Positions 1-8,660 of a stretch of 64,000 bases of DNA are shown here, piece by piece. Position numbers and translations under genes: made by a program. Origin of the DNA: Pelodera strongyloides (Eukaryota > Nematoda > Chromadorea > Rhabditida > Rhabditidae). The notes beneath the pieces were generated by a model. It did not search any database. It saw only the letters and a program-made list of their open reading frames with translations, and was not told where the DNA came from. The DNA lies in the NCBI GenBank assembly GCA_036852015.1, contig JAANDG010000209.1, positions 160,663-224,662 of the forward strand. The letters are read 5' to 3'. Positions within the stretch are counted from its first letter, which is position 1. The number at the start of each line of letters is the position of its first letter.

Positions 1-50
1 GTTTACCATTTTTCCATGTGTGTCTTTAATTGTACTCTAATTGCTTTCAG

Positions 51-813
51 ATTGACTTAAGCGATGACAAGGAATGGTCGGCTCCGTTGACAGAAGGAGA
101 TAGAAAACGTCTTCGGAATATCAAACTTCCTTGGAACTTTAACCCTCATCGACCGCCTTCAGCAGGGAAAACAGAAAGCCCCATCCCCGAAGAAAATGAC
201 TTCAAAAAACGTTCACTGAATGACATAGAGGTAACTTATTATATTTGTATACGTTTTGAATTGTTAAACATATATGTAGTATTCATCTCAATCATTAGTA
301 GCTGGTGCGCATTGTTCTAGTATTCTAGTCTCTTTCGTTGCCATGCGTGGGCCGCAGGCCAAATCGCGAATGAAAGAACCAAGGCTTTAAATGAAGGTTG
401 TTCTTGTGATTCCCTTCCGATAGAAAAACAACCTCGAGCGAAAGTAATCTTAATAAAGCGTGAAAATTTCGAGCGCGAATAATAAAAAGCTCCCAGTACC
501 TCTCGCTGCACAAAATGCTTGGTCAGCGCCAGATTTTTACTGAACAACTGGCCGAAGCGGCTACGTGTATTTATCTGGTTCTGCATTAATTTTCGAATTG
601 TCGCGTCAAGTTCTATTGCCGTGCACCACCCGAGTTTGTAAGAAACAAGTTTTTTTTTAATTTGCACAATTTTAGATCGACCTCTCTGAAGACTACGAGT
701 GGTCAGCCCCTTTGACAGAGACCCAAATCCAGGGTCTAAGGAACATTCAATTGCCTTTTGGACTTATTCCAATTAATCAGGGAAACCATCCTGACAATAA
801 TAATAACGCTTAA
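51..813 (+). CDS. 3' end of an unidentified gene: two homologous terminal exons
   Basis: Two exons are visible: 51-230 (acceptor TTGCTTTCAG, donor GTAACT) and 676-813 (acceptor TTTTAG, ending in TAA). Both are in phase 0 and together encode 105 residues. Each begins with the same module: IDLSDDKEWSAPLTE in the first and IDLSEDYEWSAPLTE in the second, followed by a basic stretch and LRNI-LP. The second exon therefore looks like a duplicate of the first that became the C-terminus, with a short Asn-rich tail. Upstream exons lie outside the window. I do not recognise the family. The protein is hydrophilic here, with no membrane segment. The intron 231-675 holds nothing I recognise. Confidence is good that these are real exons, because conservation between them is at protein level and the splice sites fit; function is unknown. 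Confidence 0.72.
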
Positions 814-2111
814 GTTTTACCGCATAATGCATAGCGATCTATTACTATAAAGCACTGTTAGAAGCATAATCAGCAGATAAACGAGCTTACGCTTATAAAG
901 CAAAGTGAAACATAGTTTCTTACTTTATTTAGTAAACTTCTACTCAATTTAACCAATCTCTACGAATTATTGAATATCCCAATCTTATTGGCAGTGTATC
1001 ATTTTGTTTGCCCACAGTTTGCGCACCATAGGCGCACATTAGGCGCACCAATTTTCTTTCCCTTATGAACTGAGAACCTTTCACACAAACGGGCGAACCA
1101 CTGGCGGGAGGTGGGCGAACGTGCGGCCCACTCTTTCTGTGCCCAGTGTCGGCGGCAGCCACTGGCTCGTTTCTTATCGTAAATAGTCTTTCTACTTGCA
1201 GAGCTTATGACCTATGTTCCTATATGTTGATCAGTTGATCCCTTAACAGTCTTGCAATATAAAAGTAAGGAAGGGGAAACCTTTACGGATACAATATAAC
1301 GTACAGATCTAGGAAAATATTCCATTGCTATCCATTCCTTATGCAGAGCTTGGTCCGCACTAGTGTTCTTTCAAATGCAGCTATCATCATTTGCAAATCT
1401 TCACTTGATTGTGCTATTAGCAATTATAGTATTGAAAATGAGCTCAGGTACACTAATGGCATAATTCGCTTTGTGGTTTTTTGCTCTAGTTTTATTATTC
1501 ACGTTCTGTAGTATCACACAATTTTTTTTTTTCGCCTATTTTTGCCTATAGTCCTATAGTTCCGTGACATTTTCTGGTCCTTGTGTAACGTTTTTTTTCC
1601 TGAAATTTCCGATTATTTTGGTAAATATGCAATAAATTATTTAGTACGAGATTTGTGAATATATGGGGATGGAGATGGTTTTTAAAAATAATACTTCGTA
1701 GATGTCCATCGAAATGTTTGCACTTTCTTTGGTAAAAGTAAAGTCGGGTCAGGTGATTGACAACAATACAAATAACACAGGTAATTAACTTAATTACACT
1801 CTTGACGTTATCTCAAAAAGTGTCTCTCTCATCCTATGATCCTCTCTTTTCTATCTAACAAAACTATCTGACTCTCTATCTATCTCTCATTCTCTTTCTC
1901 TCTTTCTTTCTTTCTTTCTTTCTATTTCTTTCTCTCTCTTTCTTTCTTTCTCTCTCTCTCTCTTCCTCGCTACCGTCTGATTCAATGAGGTATGAATGTT
2001 TTGACTAGTAAGAACTTTTATTGCCATTGCATTGAAGAAAAAAAAACAATTGTAAACATAAATAATAATGAATGTTATAATTCCTTTAATCTGACAATTA
2101 TTACTGTCATG
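814..2111. other. Intergenic sequence with CT-rich microsatellite
   Basis: No coding exon is supported here. The stretch lies between the terminal gene and the LTR retrotransposon. A degenerate CT/CTTT microsatellite runs from about 1822 to 1970. The rest is AT-rich and unremarkable on both strands. Confidence 0.6.
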
Positions 2112-2116
2112 ATAGG

Positions 2117-2576
2117 TGAAAAGACTGGCACTGTGTGTGGTTGTGCTCTCGTCTTCCGACCCGAAGTCCAGTAATGAGAGAGAGACAGTTTATATAAGAG
2201 TTTATTAGTACGGTTCGAGGCAATACAAGCACACAAAGAGGAAAGTACCGCAAAGGTAAGTTTATGATCCGGGCGTCGGTTTCACCTATTGCCACTCAAA
2301 GATCACCGATCTCTTTCAGAGCTCGGTATAGTTCCAGAATGTGAATGATAGCGTGGGAGAGCTAGCGTCTAGGGCGACGGAAAATACGGGCACGCAGCCC
2401 CAAGTCTTATCGACTACAAAGAGTACGAATACGAAGAATATGCCCAATTTAGGCCAAGTATAATAATTAACCTATTACGGTTACGGTATTGGTAATAAGG
2501 GTAAGCGGGAATATAAACCCTAAATCTACGGTAATTATGTTAATAAATAGAAAAGAGTGGTCGTGCAGTCACGACA
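2117..2576 (-). repeat. Left LTR (3' LTR of the element)
   Basis: 460-bp long terminal repeat with TG...CA ends, identical by eye to 10952-11411. It is preceded by the target-site repeat ATAGG at 2112-2116. On the coding (-) strand it would carry the polyadenylation function. No separate gene lies in it, although short open frames occur on both strands. Confidence 0.95.
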
Positions 2577-4191
2577 CTCCCGGCCGACGAAGATCCTAAG
2601 ACCTACAGAAAAACCATAAGAGTACAACAGAAGAGCGGTAAACGGGAGGAACAGAAAGGAATTTCCGCATCTTGACTCGAAAGACTGTTCATTGTTAAAG
2701 AACATAGTTATTTTATTATTAGTTAAACCGTGTCGACCTCAAGCTACCGGATCCTTGCTTCATAGGTGATCCATACAGTACACCACCCTAGCCGGCCTTC
2801 CTTATGGTAGCTGAGAGTTCCTAAAGAGTGCGGTGCTGACGCAACCGCGCGCGTTGCGGTTCGGCGGGAGCGAATATTTTTCAATTCGACCGGCGTCATT
2901 TCGTCATCACCCTTTCTCTCGCTGTTCGCTCATGAGAGTTTTTCAGTTATTTATAGTTGTTATTATTGTTTTAGATTAGTTTAGTTTGTTTCCAATGCTA
3001 GTAGACGGCGCACCGCGCCCCTCCGGGGGCAAAGCCGTAGAGTTGCAGCCAGTCGGCTGAGTTAACACTATTTTTCGTTTAAAATAGCAAAGTTGATGCG
3101 TAATAGAAATAGAGACAAAATGGGGAAAAACAGTAGCAAATGTCGAGCTTTTTCGCTTAGTGTTATCCTTTGGTTTCGTCCTTGCACTTCTCTTCGTTTC
3201 AGGTCCGTTTTCTGGCCATGGGGACCGCGATCAAGCGCCGAAGGAGCCTTCTTCTTCTCTCCAAGTAGGTTCTTCTTCTCGTAGCCGATGACTGGAGGGC
3301 TTTCAAGCCAGGGCAATCCCTCCAAGTCATATATTTAGTAGACGGCGGAGGTTTATCCTCACAGTTGCAGCTGCTTTGTTGCAAATTCCAGCTTTAGTTT
3401 TACGCAAAAAGTGTTATTGTATTTTTAGTTTTCCATTATCTGGAGTTTAATTTATATTTTTCAGTTGTGAACGCACTGAATTGGCCATTCGTACTCGGCC
3501 CCGTTCGTAATGGAGAAGGAGTTAACCGGAGGAGTTTCGGTTAGTTTTGAAAGTTTCCCATTTTTTTTTTATTGGCAAAAAATATTAGCGCCCAGTTGAT
3601 AATTTAAGGAGTTGCTTGTCATTCAGAATGCAGTTATTTTTCTTTAAGTAAGTTATCCGTTGAAAAATTAATTATTTCTTAGGAGTTATAATTATTTATT
3701 TCAGTTATCGGTCGCGTGAAGCGTTTGAGTTGATTTGGACTGGCGAGACGACCTGAAGCCGACTTCACCCAAAATCCGAACTCCCGCTGGTGCGTGGAAT
3801 AAAATTTGCATTTTATTTTAATTTACAGTTATGTATTCTTGTTTTATTGTTTAATGCAAGTTAATAGTTGTTCTGAAAAATTTGGTTCTGAATTCGTTGT
3901 CTGCCAGTTTTACCTGAGTTTTCCAGAATGGGAGTTACTACATAATTTGTTTTTAAACATTTCATAGTTGTATCCGAGTGAGAGTGGAGTTGCGAAATAG
4001 AGGTTTCCTGATAATATTTCGGCAAGTTCGGAGTTAATTAAAAAATAGATTAAGGCCTAATTAAAATATTTGCCGGGTGTAACCGAGTTTTTAAGTTTCA
4101 AATTTTTAGTTCACATCTTTCAACTGAAAGAATATTATTTAAAAAGGGTAGTTATCCTCTAGTGGGAGTTAAAAATCAAGAGGCCACTGCT
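2577..4191 (-). other. 3' internal region of the LTR element, no recognisable pol
   Basis: No frame on either strand resembles pol or env. The stretch is strikingly rich in AGTT on the + strand (AACT on the element's own strand), a bias shared with the gag region at 8200-10800 but not with the nested Penelope-like element. I infer that it belongs to the LTR element. An imperfect internal duplication is visible: GTAGACGGCG followed by AG-GTTGCAGC occurs near 3001 and again near 3337. It may be a non-coding spacer or badly decayed pol. Confidence 0.5.
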
Positions 4192-4629
4192 TTAGTTTAG
4201 AATGCTAAACCAAAGCTGGCTGCAGTAGGTTCTTTTTTTTTTTTTTTTTTTACGTCTTTTCTTCTTGACGAAGAAAAGTTTACCGATTGTGAGCCGTAGG
4301 CCCCGTTTCGGGTAGTTGTGAGGCTGGATCCTCAAGTTAGTCTTCCGCGCAAAACTGAAGGGAGTTTTAACACCAATTGCTCGTTTCGTAGAAACCTTTT
4401 TCGATGTTAAGTTTATGAGTTTACCTGTTTTACGATTTAGGAGTTTTCCGTGCTTGCTTCGTACCGTGTAAGTTGGTTTAGTTAAATTGGATTTACAAAA
4501 AACAGCGGCTTTCTCGGTACTAAGCACATGGAGTTCACTCATTTTCGACGAGCAAGGCAAAATATTCGCCTTAATATTCGTACCAGATTCTGGTCCCCAA
4601 TTACCTATCTTAAATGTGGATACTAACAT
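4192..4629 (-). CDS. Unidentified 145-aa open frame in the 3' part of the LTR element
   Basis: An ATG-initiated frame of 145 codons lies on the element's coding strand. It is polar and basic, includes a run KTGKLINLTSKK, and ends in a long Lys/Arg tract (KKKRRKKKKKK) encoded by a T-rich homopolymer on the + strand. An in-frame stop precedes the ATG directly. I see no transmembrane segment, zinc knuckle, protease, RT or integrase motif. It shares the AACT-rich composition of gag, which argues that it is part of the LTR element rather than of the Penelope-like element. It could be a small accessory protein, a relic of a pol or env frame, or a chance frame in biased sequence. Confidence 0.3.
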   Translation of the reverse strand: MLVSTFKIGNWGPESGTNIKANILPCSSKMSELHVLSTEKAAVFCKSNLTKPTYTVRSKHGKLLNRKTGKLINLTSKKVSTKRAIGVKTPFSFARKTNLRIQPHNYPKRGLRLTIGKLFFVKKKRRKKKKKKRTYCSQLWFSILN

Positions 4630-4976
4630 TTACCAGAAGCCTATTCCCACAAATTATATTATATACTTTCTTACATTATTATTTTCTAAGCTTCAGGTAC
4701 AATGAGGGTTGGCTTTGGAGAATCATGTGCTCCTTTTACTTACTCGTACTCCTTGTAAATTTATTAATTTGCACTTCTTCTTCACACCTTTCGTATTCAA
4801 TACTGGCCGTCCTACAGGGTCACCCGGCGGGATTGGCGCTAGCAAGGGTGACAGGCTTGGTGACCCTGGGACCCTCGTACCACCGTGGCAGAGGTTTTTA
4901 CCTCGATCCCGCCATGTCAGGTATATCCGAAGTGTCCAACCCACTCTAGATTTCCCATAAGGCCAAGGGCGGCTGA

Positions 4977-6113
4977 ACTGGGGAGAATTTATGCCCTGCT
5001 ACAAACACAGAATACCATCATCGTCTTACTCTTACCTCTCGTAAACTTGGCCCTAAACTTATAATTACTTCCCTTGAAGGAACTCATCAATTTGGTAATA
5101 AATGCACATACAAAGCTTGTAAGATATGTCCTTTAATATCATTTGAAAGAATAGTAAGAAGCAATTCCACCAGCTATTTTAGTAATACTTATTCTACAAG
5201 TAATACAAATTGTAACAGTTGTGGATTGGTGTATTGTATTACTTGTTCTAAATGTGGTATACAATATGTAGGCGAAACTAAAAGAACCCTTAAGGCTCGT
5301 TTCAGTCAGCACCGCTATCATATCAAAAAAGAATCCAACGATACATTACTTTACAAACATTTTGCAGAGTGCCAACCTGGGTCGTCTACGAAACTTTTTA
5401 CCATTCATATACTTGACAATCTGAGCGATTCGCTAAATAATAACATAAGGAAAGAAAAAGAATTATTTTGGATTAAATTATTAAATACAGCTTATCCGTT
5501 TGGTTTGAATGATAATATAAAAGGATATGGAATCATAAGCGATATAAACCATAAAGGTCTAGGTAACTCACATATCCCTTACTATTCACTTAAAATTAAA
5601 AGACCTTTCAAAAATAGAGGTACCAGACGTAATAATAGGGTACGCAATGGTCCAGTCGTTAATTTACCGGATCTTAATAGAAACGTACACTATCACGAAC
5701 TAAGTCGGCTAAATTTCTCACTTTCCAAACAACATAAAAGACTTTTTCTTGGTACTTATTTTTCAAGTGATTCTTCACATGAGTTTAAAGTTAACGTTGA
5801 AGCTTTGTGTGGTAGGATGACAATTCCAGCCAATTTTGGTAAATCTACAAATAAGAAGAAACCAGACTTTTGTATTGTTATCCCCTACATCAATAGTGAT
5901 CCCACTGACAACCTACAATACCAATTCAAAAAAGCGATCAGGTCTTTATTTTTGAATAACCAAATACCACTTAGTTACGTACCTTCTATAATGTTCCGTT
6001 ATAAGTACAATGTTCCATTAGGTCCTTTGTTGTTTAATTATAAGCAATTTGTCAATAATGATATTAATGCAAGTCTTAAATGCCATTGCATAAATTACCT
6101 TACAATACTGTAA
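4977..6113 (+). CDS. Penelope-like element: GIY-YIG endonuclease domain and CxC linker
   Basis: The frame is open from the stop at 4974-4976 to TAA at 6111-6113; the true start is not clear and may lie upstream in another frame. A zinc-binding cluster CTYKACKIC (about 5102-5130) precedes the nuclease core, matching the CCHH cluster known from Penelope-like ENs. The core reads CNSCGLVYCITCSKCGIQYV, then GET and an R-x(3)-H helix (about 5212-5325), which carry the G-Y and Y-G elements of GIY-YIG nucleases. Further on, KEKELFWIKLLNT and P-x-GLN complete the domain. At 6081-6089 the codons give C-H-C, the CxC linker motif of the permuted group. The domain is expected to nick target DNA for target-primed reverse transcription. 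The frame ends just after CxC, while the RT continues in the +1 frame. Confidence 0.82.
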   Translation, partial: TGENLCPATNTEYHHRLTLTSRKLGPKLIITSLEGTHQFGNKCTYKACKICPLISFERIVRSNSTSYFSNTYSTSNTNCNSCGLVYCITCSKCGIQYVGETKRTLKARFSQHRYHIKKESNDTLLYKHFAECQPGSSTKLFTIHILDNLSDSLNNNIRKEKELFWIKLLNTAYPFGLNDNIKGYGIISDINHKGLGNSHIPYYSLKIKRPFKNRGTRRNNRVRNGPVVNLPDLNRNVHYHELSRLNFSLSKQHKRLFLGTYFSSDSSHEFKVNVEALCGRMTIPANFGKSTNKKKPDFCIVIPYINSDPTDNLQYQFKKAIRSLFLNNQIPLSYVPSIMFRYKYNVPLGPLLFNYKQFVNNDINASLKCHCINYLTIL

Positions 6114-7770
6114 AAATAAAGAAATTATCGAGTACAACGGCTCTAGACACATTATTACCGGAAATTGTCAAATATTTAAGCATCATTTTCCTATTGCGAC
6201 TCGTATCCTAGCTAAAGGTACTAAGTTCAGAGAGCCTTATAGAAGAGAAGTCGCTCATTTATTGCTAAGAGAATCTCTAGCTGATCTTTATGATAAACTA
6301 ATTAAATTCCTAGCCAAAAATGGTATAAATTTACAACACATGGAAAATTTTATGGATACGATAAATATTCCTGATATACATGATAGCAGAAATATCTACA
6401 TAAACGAACTTCAGGACATAAGGAGACAATTCATTATCACTTGCGTTGATAAGGCCTCAACAAATTTCTGTTTTTCGTGTCCCTTATTGTATAATGCACA
6501 TTTATATAAAGAATTAGGTGTAAATATTACTAGTGGTTCGGTTCCGCCGATTATTCAAGGCAATGACACCTATGTACCTTACGAGATCGAAAGTAAAGAC
6601 TCCATCATTAAAAGACATAAAAACTATAGTAGTGTTCTAGGCATCAGTGAGTCTTTTGGCGATACTAACTTACCAATAATTTATGCAATTCCAAAGTTAC
6701 ACAAAGAAGTGGTCAAAATGCGTTTCATAACAGCAGCTAAGACTAGTTCGTTAAAAACCGCCTCTGTTACACTTCAAAAAGTCCTAAAACACTTCAAAAC
6801 TCATTTCCGTAACTACTGTAACGCAGCCGGCAACTGGAGTACTAAGAAAAACAGATACCTATCAATAGATAACTCTATGTCTGTTACTAATAATTCGAAT
6901 ATTAATAAATTCAGTAAGCTTAAAGTTATGGACTTCAGTAGTCTTTTCACTAATTTACCTCATGATTGCATATTAAATAACATTTTTGAGCTTATAGACA
7001 TATGTTTCAAAAATTCAGGAAAACTCTTAATTAATGTCAATAACAAGAAATGTTTCTACACTGATTCCCCGAGTAAGAATTGCTTCGGAGCTCACGAAAT
7101 AAAACACCTCACTAAGTATATAATTGAAAATAGTTTCCTTGTCTTCCGTAACAGTATTTTCAAACAAATAAAAGGAGTCCCACAGGGAGGTAATGCATCA
7201 CCGCTCTTAGCAGACCTCACACTATCTATGATCGAATTCAGATACCTCAAAAATCCCGCAAACCACCATATAAGTATAAAAACTTGTATAAAAAGATATA
7301 TGGATGATATAGCCATTTTTTATAATGATCCAAATGTTATAACTAATATAATTCAAATGTATCCAGCCACTCTTACACTGGAAGAGGCTAATGATAGAGA
7401 TAATGAAGCTGCTTTTCTAGATTTGTACCTAAAACGACAAGATTCTATGTGGAGCATTAACTTATATAATAAAACTGATGATTACTGTTTTGAAGTAATT
7501 CGTTTTCCTATGTATGACAGTTCTATTAGTACTAATATCAAAATTAGCTGTATATATGGAGAAATTATTAGAATTGGAAGATGCACATCATCACTATCCT
7601 TTTTTAAAGATAAGATAGAGCAACTCCTTAATAGGTTAGCAAATAATAAATACCCCGATAAAGCCATCAAGGATAATACCATCAAATGCTTCAGAAAATA
7701 TCCAGTATTATCACAAAAATACTTAATTTCCGTAAACCATCTAATTGAGTGGGTAGACAAATTTTTCTAA
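6094..7770 (+). CDS. Penelope-like element: reverse transcriptase domain
   Basis: This frame is open from 6094 (an in-frame stop lies at 6091-6093) to TAA at 7768-7770. The N-terminal part has HIITGN and LAKGTKFREPYRR, which match the conserved block before the Penelope RT palm. The palm follows: KVMDFSSLFTNLP, then KGVPQGGNASPLLADL (motif B) and KRYMDDIAIF (motif C, with the catalytic YMDD at about 7298-7309). Penelope RTs are related to telomerase RT. The domain would normally be fused to the nuclease in one polypeptide; here it is displaced by +1 relative to the CxC linker. Apart from that break, no internal stop is present, which suggests a fairly young copy. Confidence 0.85.
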   Translation: MTLQYCKNKEIIEYNGSRHIITGNCQIFKHHFPIATRILAKGTKFREPYRREVAHLLLRESLADLYDKLIKFLAKNGINLQHMENFMDTINIPDIHDSRNIYINELQDIRRQFIITCVDKASTNFCFSCPLLYNAHLYKELGVNITSGSVPPIIQGNDTYVPYEIESKDSIIKRHKNYSSVLGISESFGDTNLPIIYAIPKLHKEVVKMRFITAAKTSSLKTASVTLQKVLKHFKTHFRNYCNAAGNWSTKKNRYLSIDNSMSVTNNSNINKFSKLKVMDFSSLFTNLPHDCILNNIFELIDICFKNSGKLLINVNNKKCFYTDSPSKNCFGAHEIKHLTKYIIENSFLVFRNSIFKQIKGVPQGGNASPLLADLTLSMIEFRYLKNPANHHISIKTCIKRYMDDIAIFYNDPNVITNIIQMYPATLTLEEANDRDNEAAFLDLYLKRQDSMWSINLYNKTDDYCFEVIRFPMYDSSISTNIKISCIYGEIIRIGRCTSSLSFFKDKIEQLLNRLANNKYPDKAIKDNTIKCFRKYPVLSQKYLISVNHLIEWVDKFF

Positions 7771-8024
7771 TATCTTCTTTCTGATTTCTTCTCCCTTCTT
7801 TCTTCCTTATACCATAAAGTTTGGTCAAATAAAATTGAAATATAAACTACGCGTCTAATTGCCTTCATTGATAATATAGCCACGGGTTTTTTTTTTTTTT
7901 ATTACTAGCCCAGTAACACACACACCTGGTTCTTTTTTCTTTAATCCCCTCAAAATTTCACTATTATTTTATATTTATTTTGTTTAATTTATTATTTAAT
8001 TAACAGTCATTTTATACTTGGTAA

Positions 8025-8130
8025 GCTGTGGCATCACACTGATGATGACCCCTCCACAGCTTGCCATAAAATCCCGTCTGTGACTTTGGGGTCGAAACGG
8101 GTTACCTGGGTATTACCGGGTACTTTCGTT
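8025..8130 (+). ncRNA. Structured 3' region of the Penelope-like element with hammerhead-like core
   Basis: The sequence CTGATGA (8038-8044) is followed by GACCCC (8046-8051), then GGGGTC (8088-8093) and GAAAC (8094-8098). CTGATGA and GAAA are the two conserved core strands of hammerhead ribozymes, and GACCCC/GGGGTC would form helix II. One extra T sits between CTGATGA and helix II, and a clear helix III with cleavage site is not evident, so the fold is not canonical. A competing hairpin is also possible: GGTAAGCTGTGG pairs with CCACAGCTTGCC around the core. Hammerheads are known in canonical Penelope-like elements but are described as lacking in the permuted group, so this may be a remnant. 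Confidence 0.35.
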
Positions 8131-8194
8131 TAATTTTCTTTTTTCACACTTTCTTTTAGTTGTTTCTCATAGTTTAATTTTAATTCTTTACCAG

Positions 8195-8660
8195 TTATAC
8201 TTTTGGTTTATTATTATTTATAGTCGAACGATTTGGCAATTTGACGTCGAAAGTGGGTAAAGTAGTTGTTCTAGGCACTTTTACTTTCGTGCGACATTCA
8301 GAGTTTTCCAGACAATTAGTTAAAAGCGACGGTTTATTGGAAACAGATTGAACACATACGGGAAGTTGAGAATTAATAAGATTAGTTGAAGAAACAGAAT
8401 TAGGGGTTAAAATAGAAGTCACTGGTGGTGTGAGTTGTCCTTGAGTTGATGCGTGAGGGAGTTGGTAATTAGAAGAAGAATAATGAGAAGTTGACCCTTT
8501 AGTTGATAGGTGAAATTGAGAATCAGGGAGTTGTAAATTGTACGAAGAAGAATGAGAAGTTTCCCCTGTAGTTAGATGATATGGTGGTGAAATAGGGAGT
8601 TTTGTGTTAGGAGGAGAATGAGAAATATTAGTGTGAGGAACGAAAAAACTCACGTTCTTG
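8195..8660 (-). CDS. Continuation of gag/pro region in the +1 frame
   Basis: Where gag terminates (8628), the next frame stays open to 8195. It encodes a Ser/Thr/Pro-rich segment with imperfect internal repeats (TTGETSHSSSYNLQLP and related), then LPTFDVKLP, which could be the first strand of a BEL-type aspartic protease. It stops at the junction with the nested element. Entry would require a +1 shift at the T6 run GAGTTTTTTCGT (- strand, 8640-8655), or that run has gained one base by mutation. Nothing beyond the putative first protease strand survives, so the protein cannot be functional as a protease. Confidence 0.45.

Larger units (their letters stand above)
4700..8150 (+). mobile_element. 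Naiad-type Penelope-like retroelement (N-terminal GIY-YIG, C-terminal RT), nested in the LTR element
   Basis: The coding part (4977-7770) has a GIY-YIG endonuclease domain first, then a short linker with a CxC motif, then a Penelope-type reverse transcriptase. This permuted order is the hallmark of the Naiad/Chlamys group; canonical Penelope/Athena elements carry the nuclease at the C-terminus or lack it. The boundaries are estimated from where the AGTT-rich signature of the LTR element stops (about 4540-4700) and resumes (about 8150). No target-site duplication could be found. The element lies opposite to the host LTR element. The 3' flank (8025-8130) holds a structured sequence with a hammerhead-like core. 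A frameshift near 6094-6110 separates the two domains, so this copy is probably inactive unless frameshifting occurs. Confidence 0.8.

Noticed and set aside
5139..7760. Minus-strand frames within the Penelope-like element
   Set aside because: They are shadows of the + strand nuclease and reverse transcriptase.
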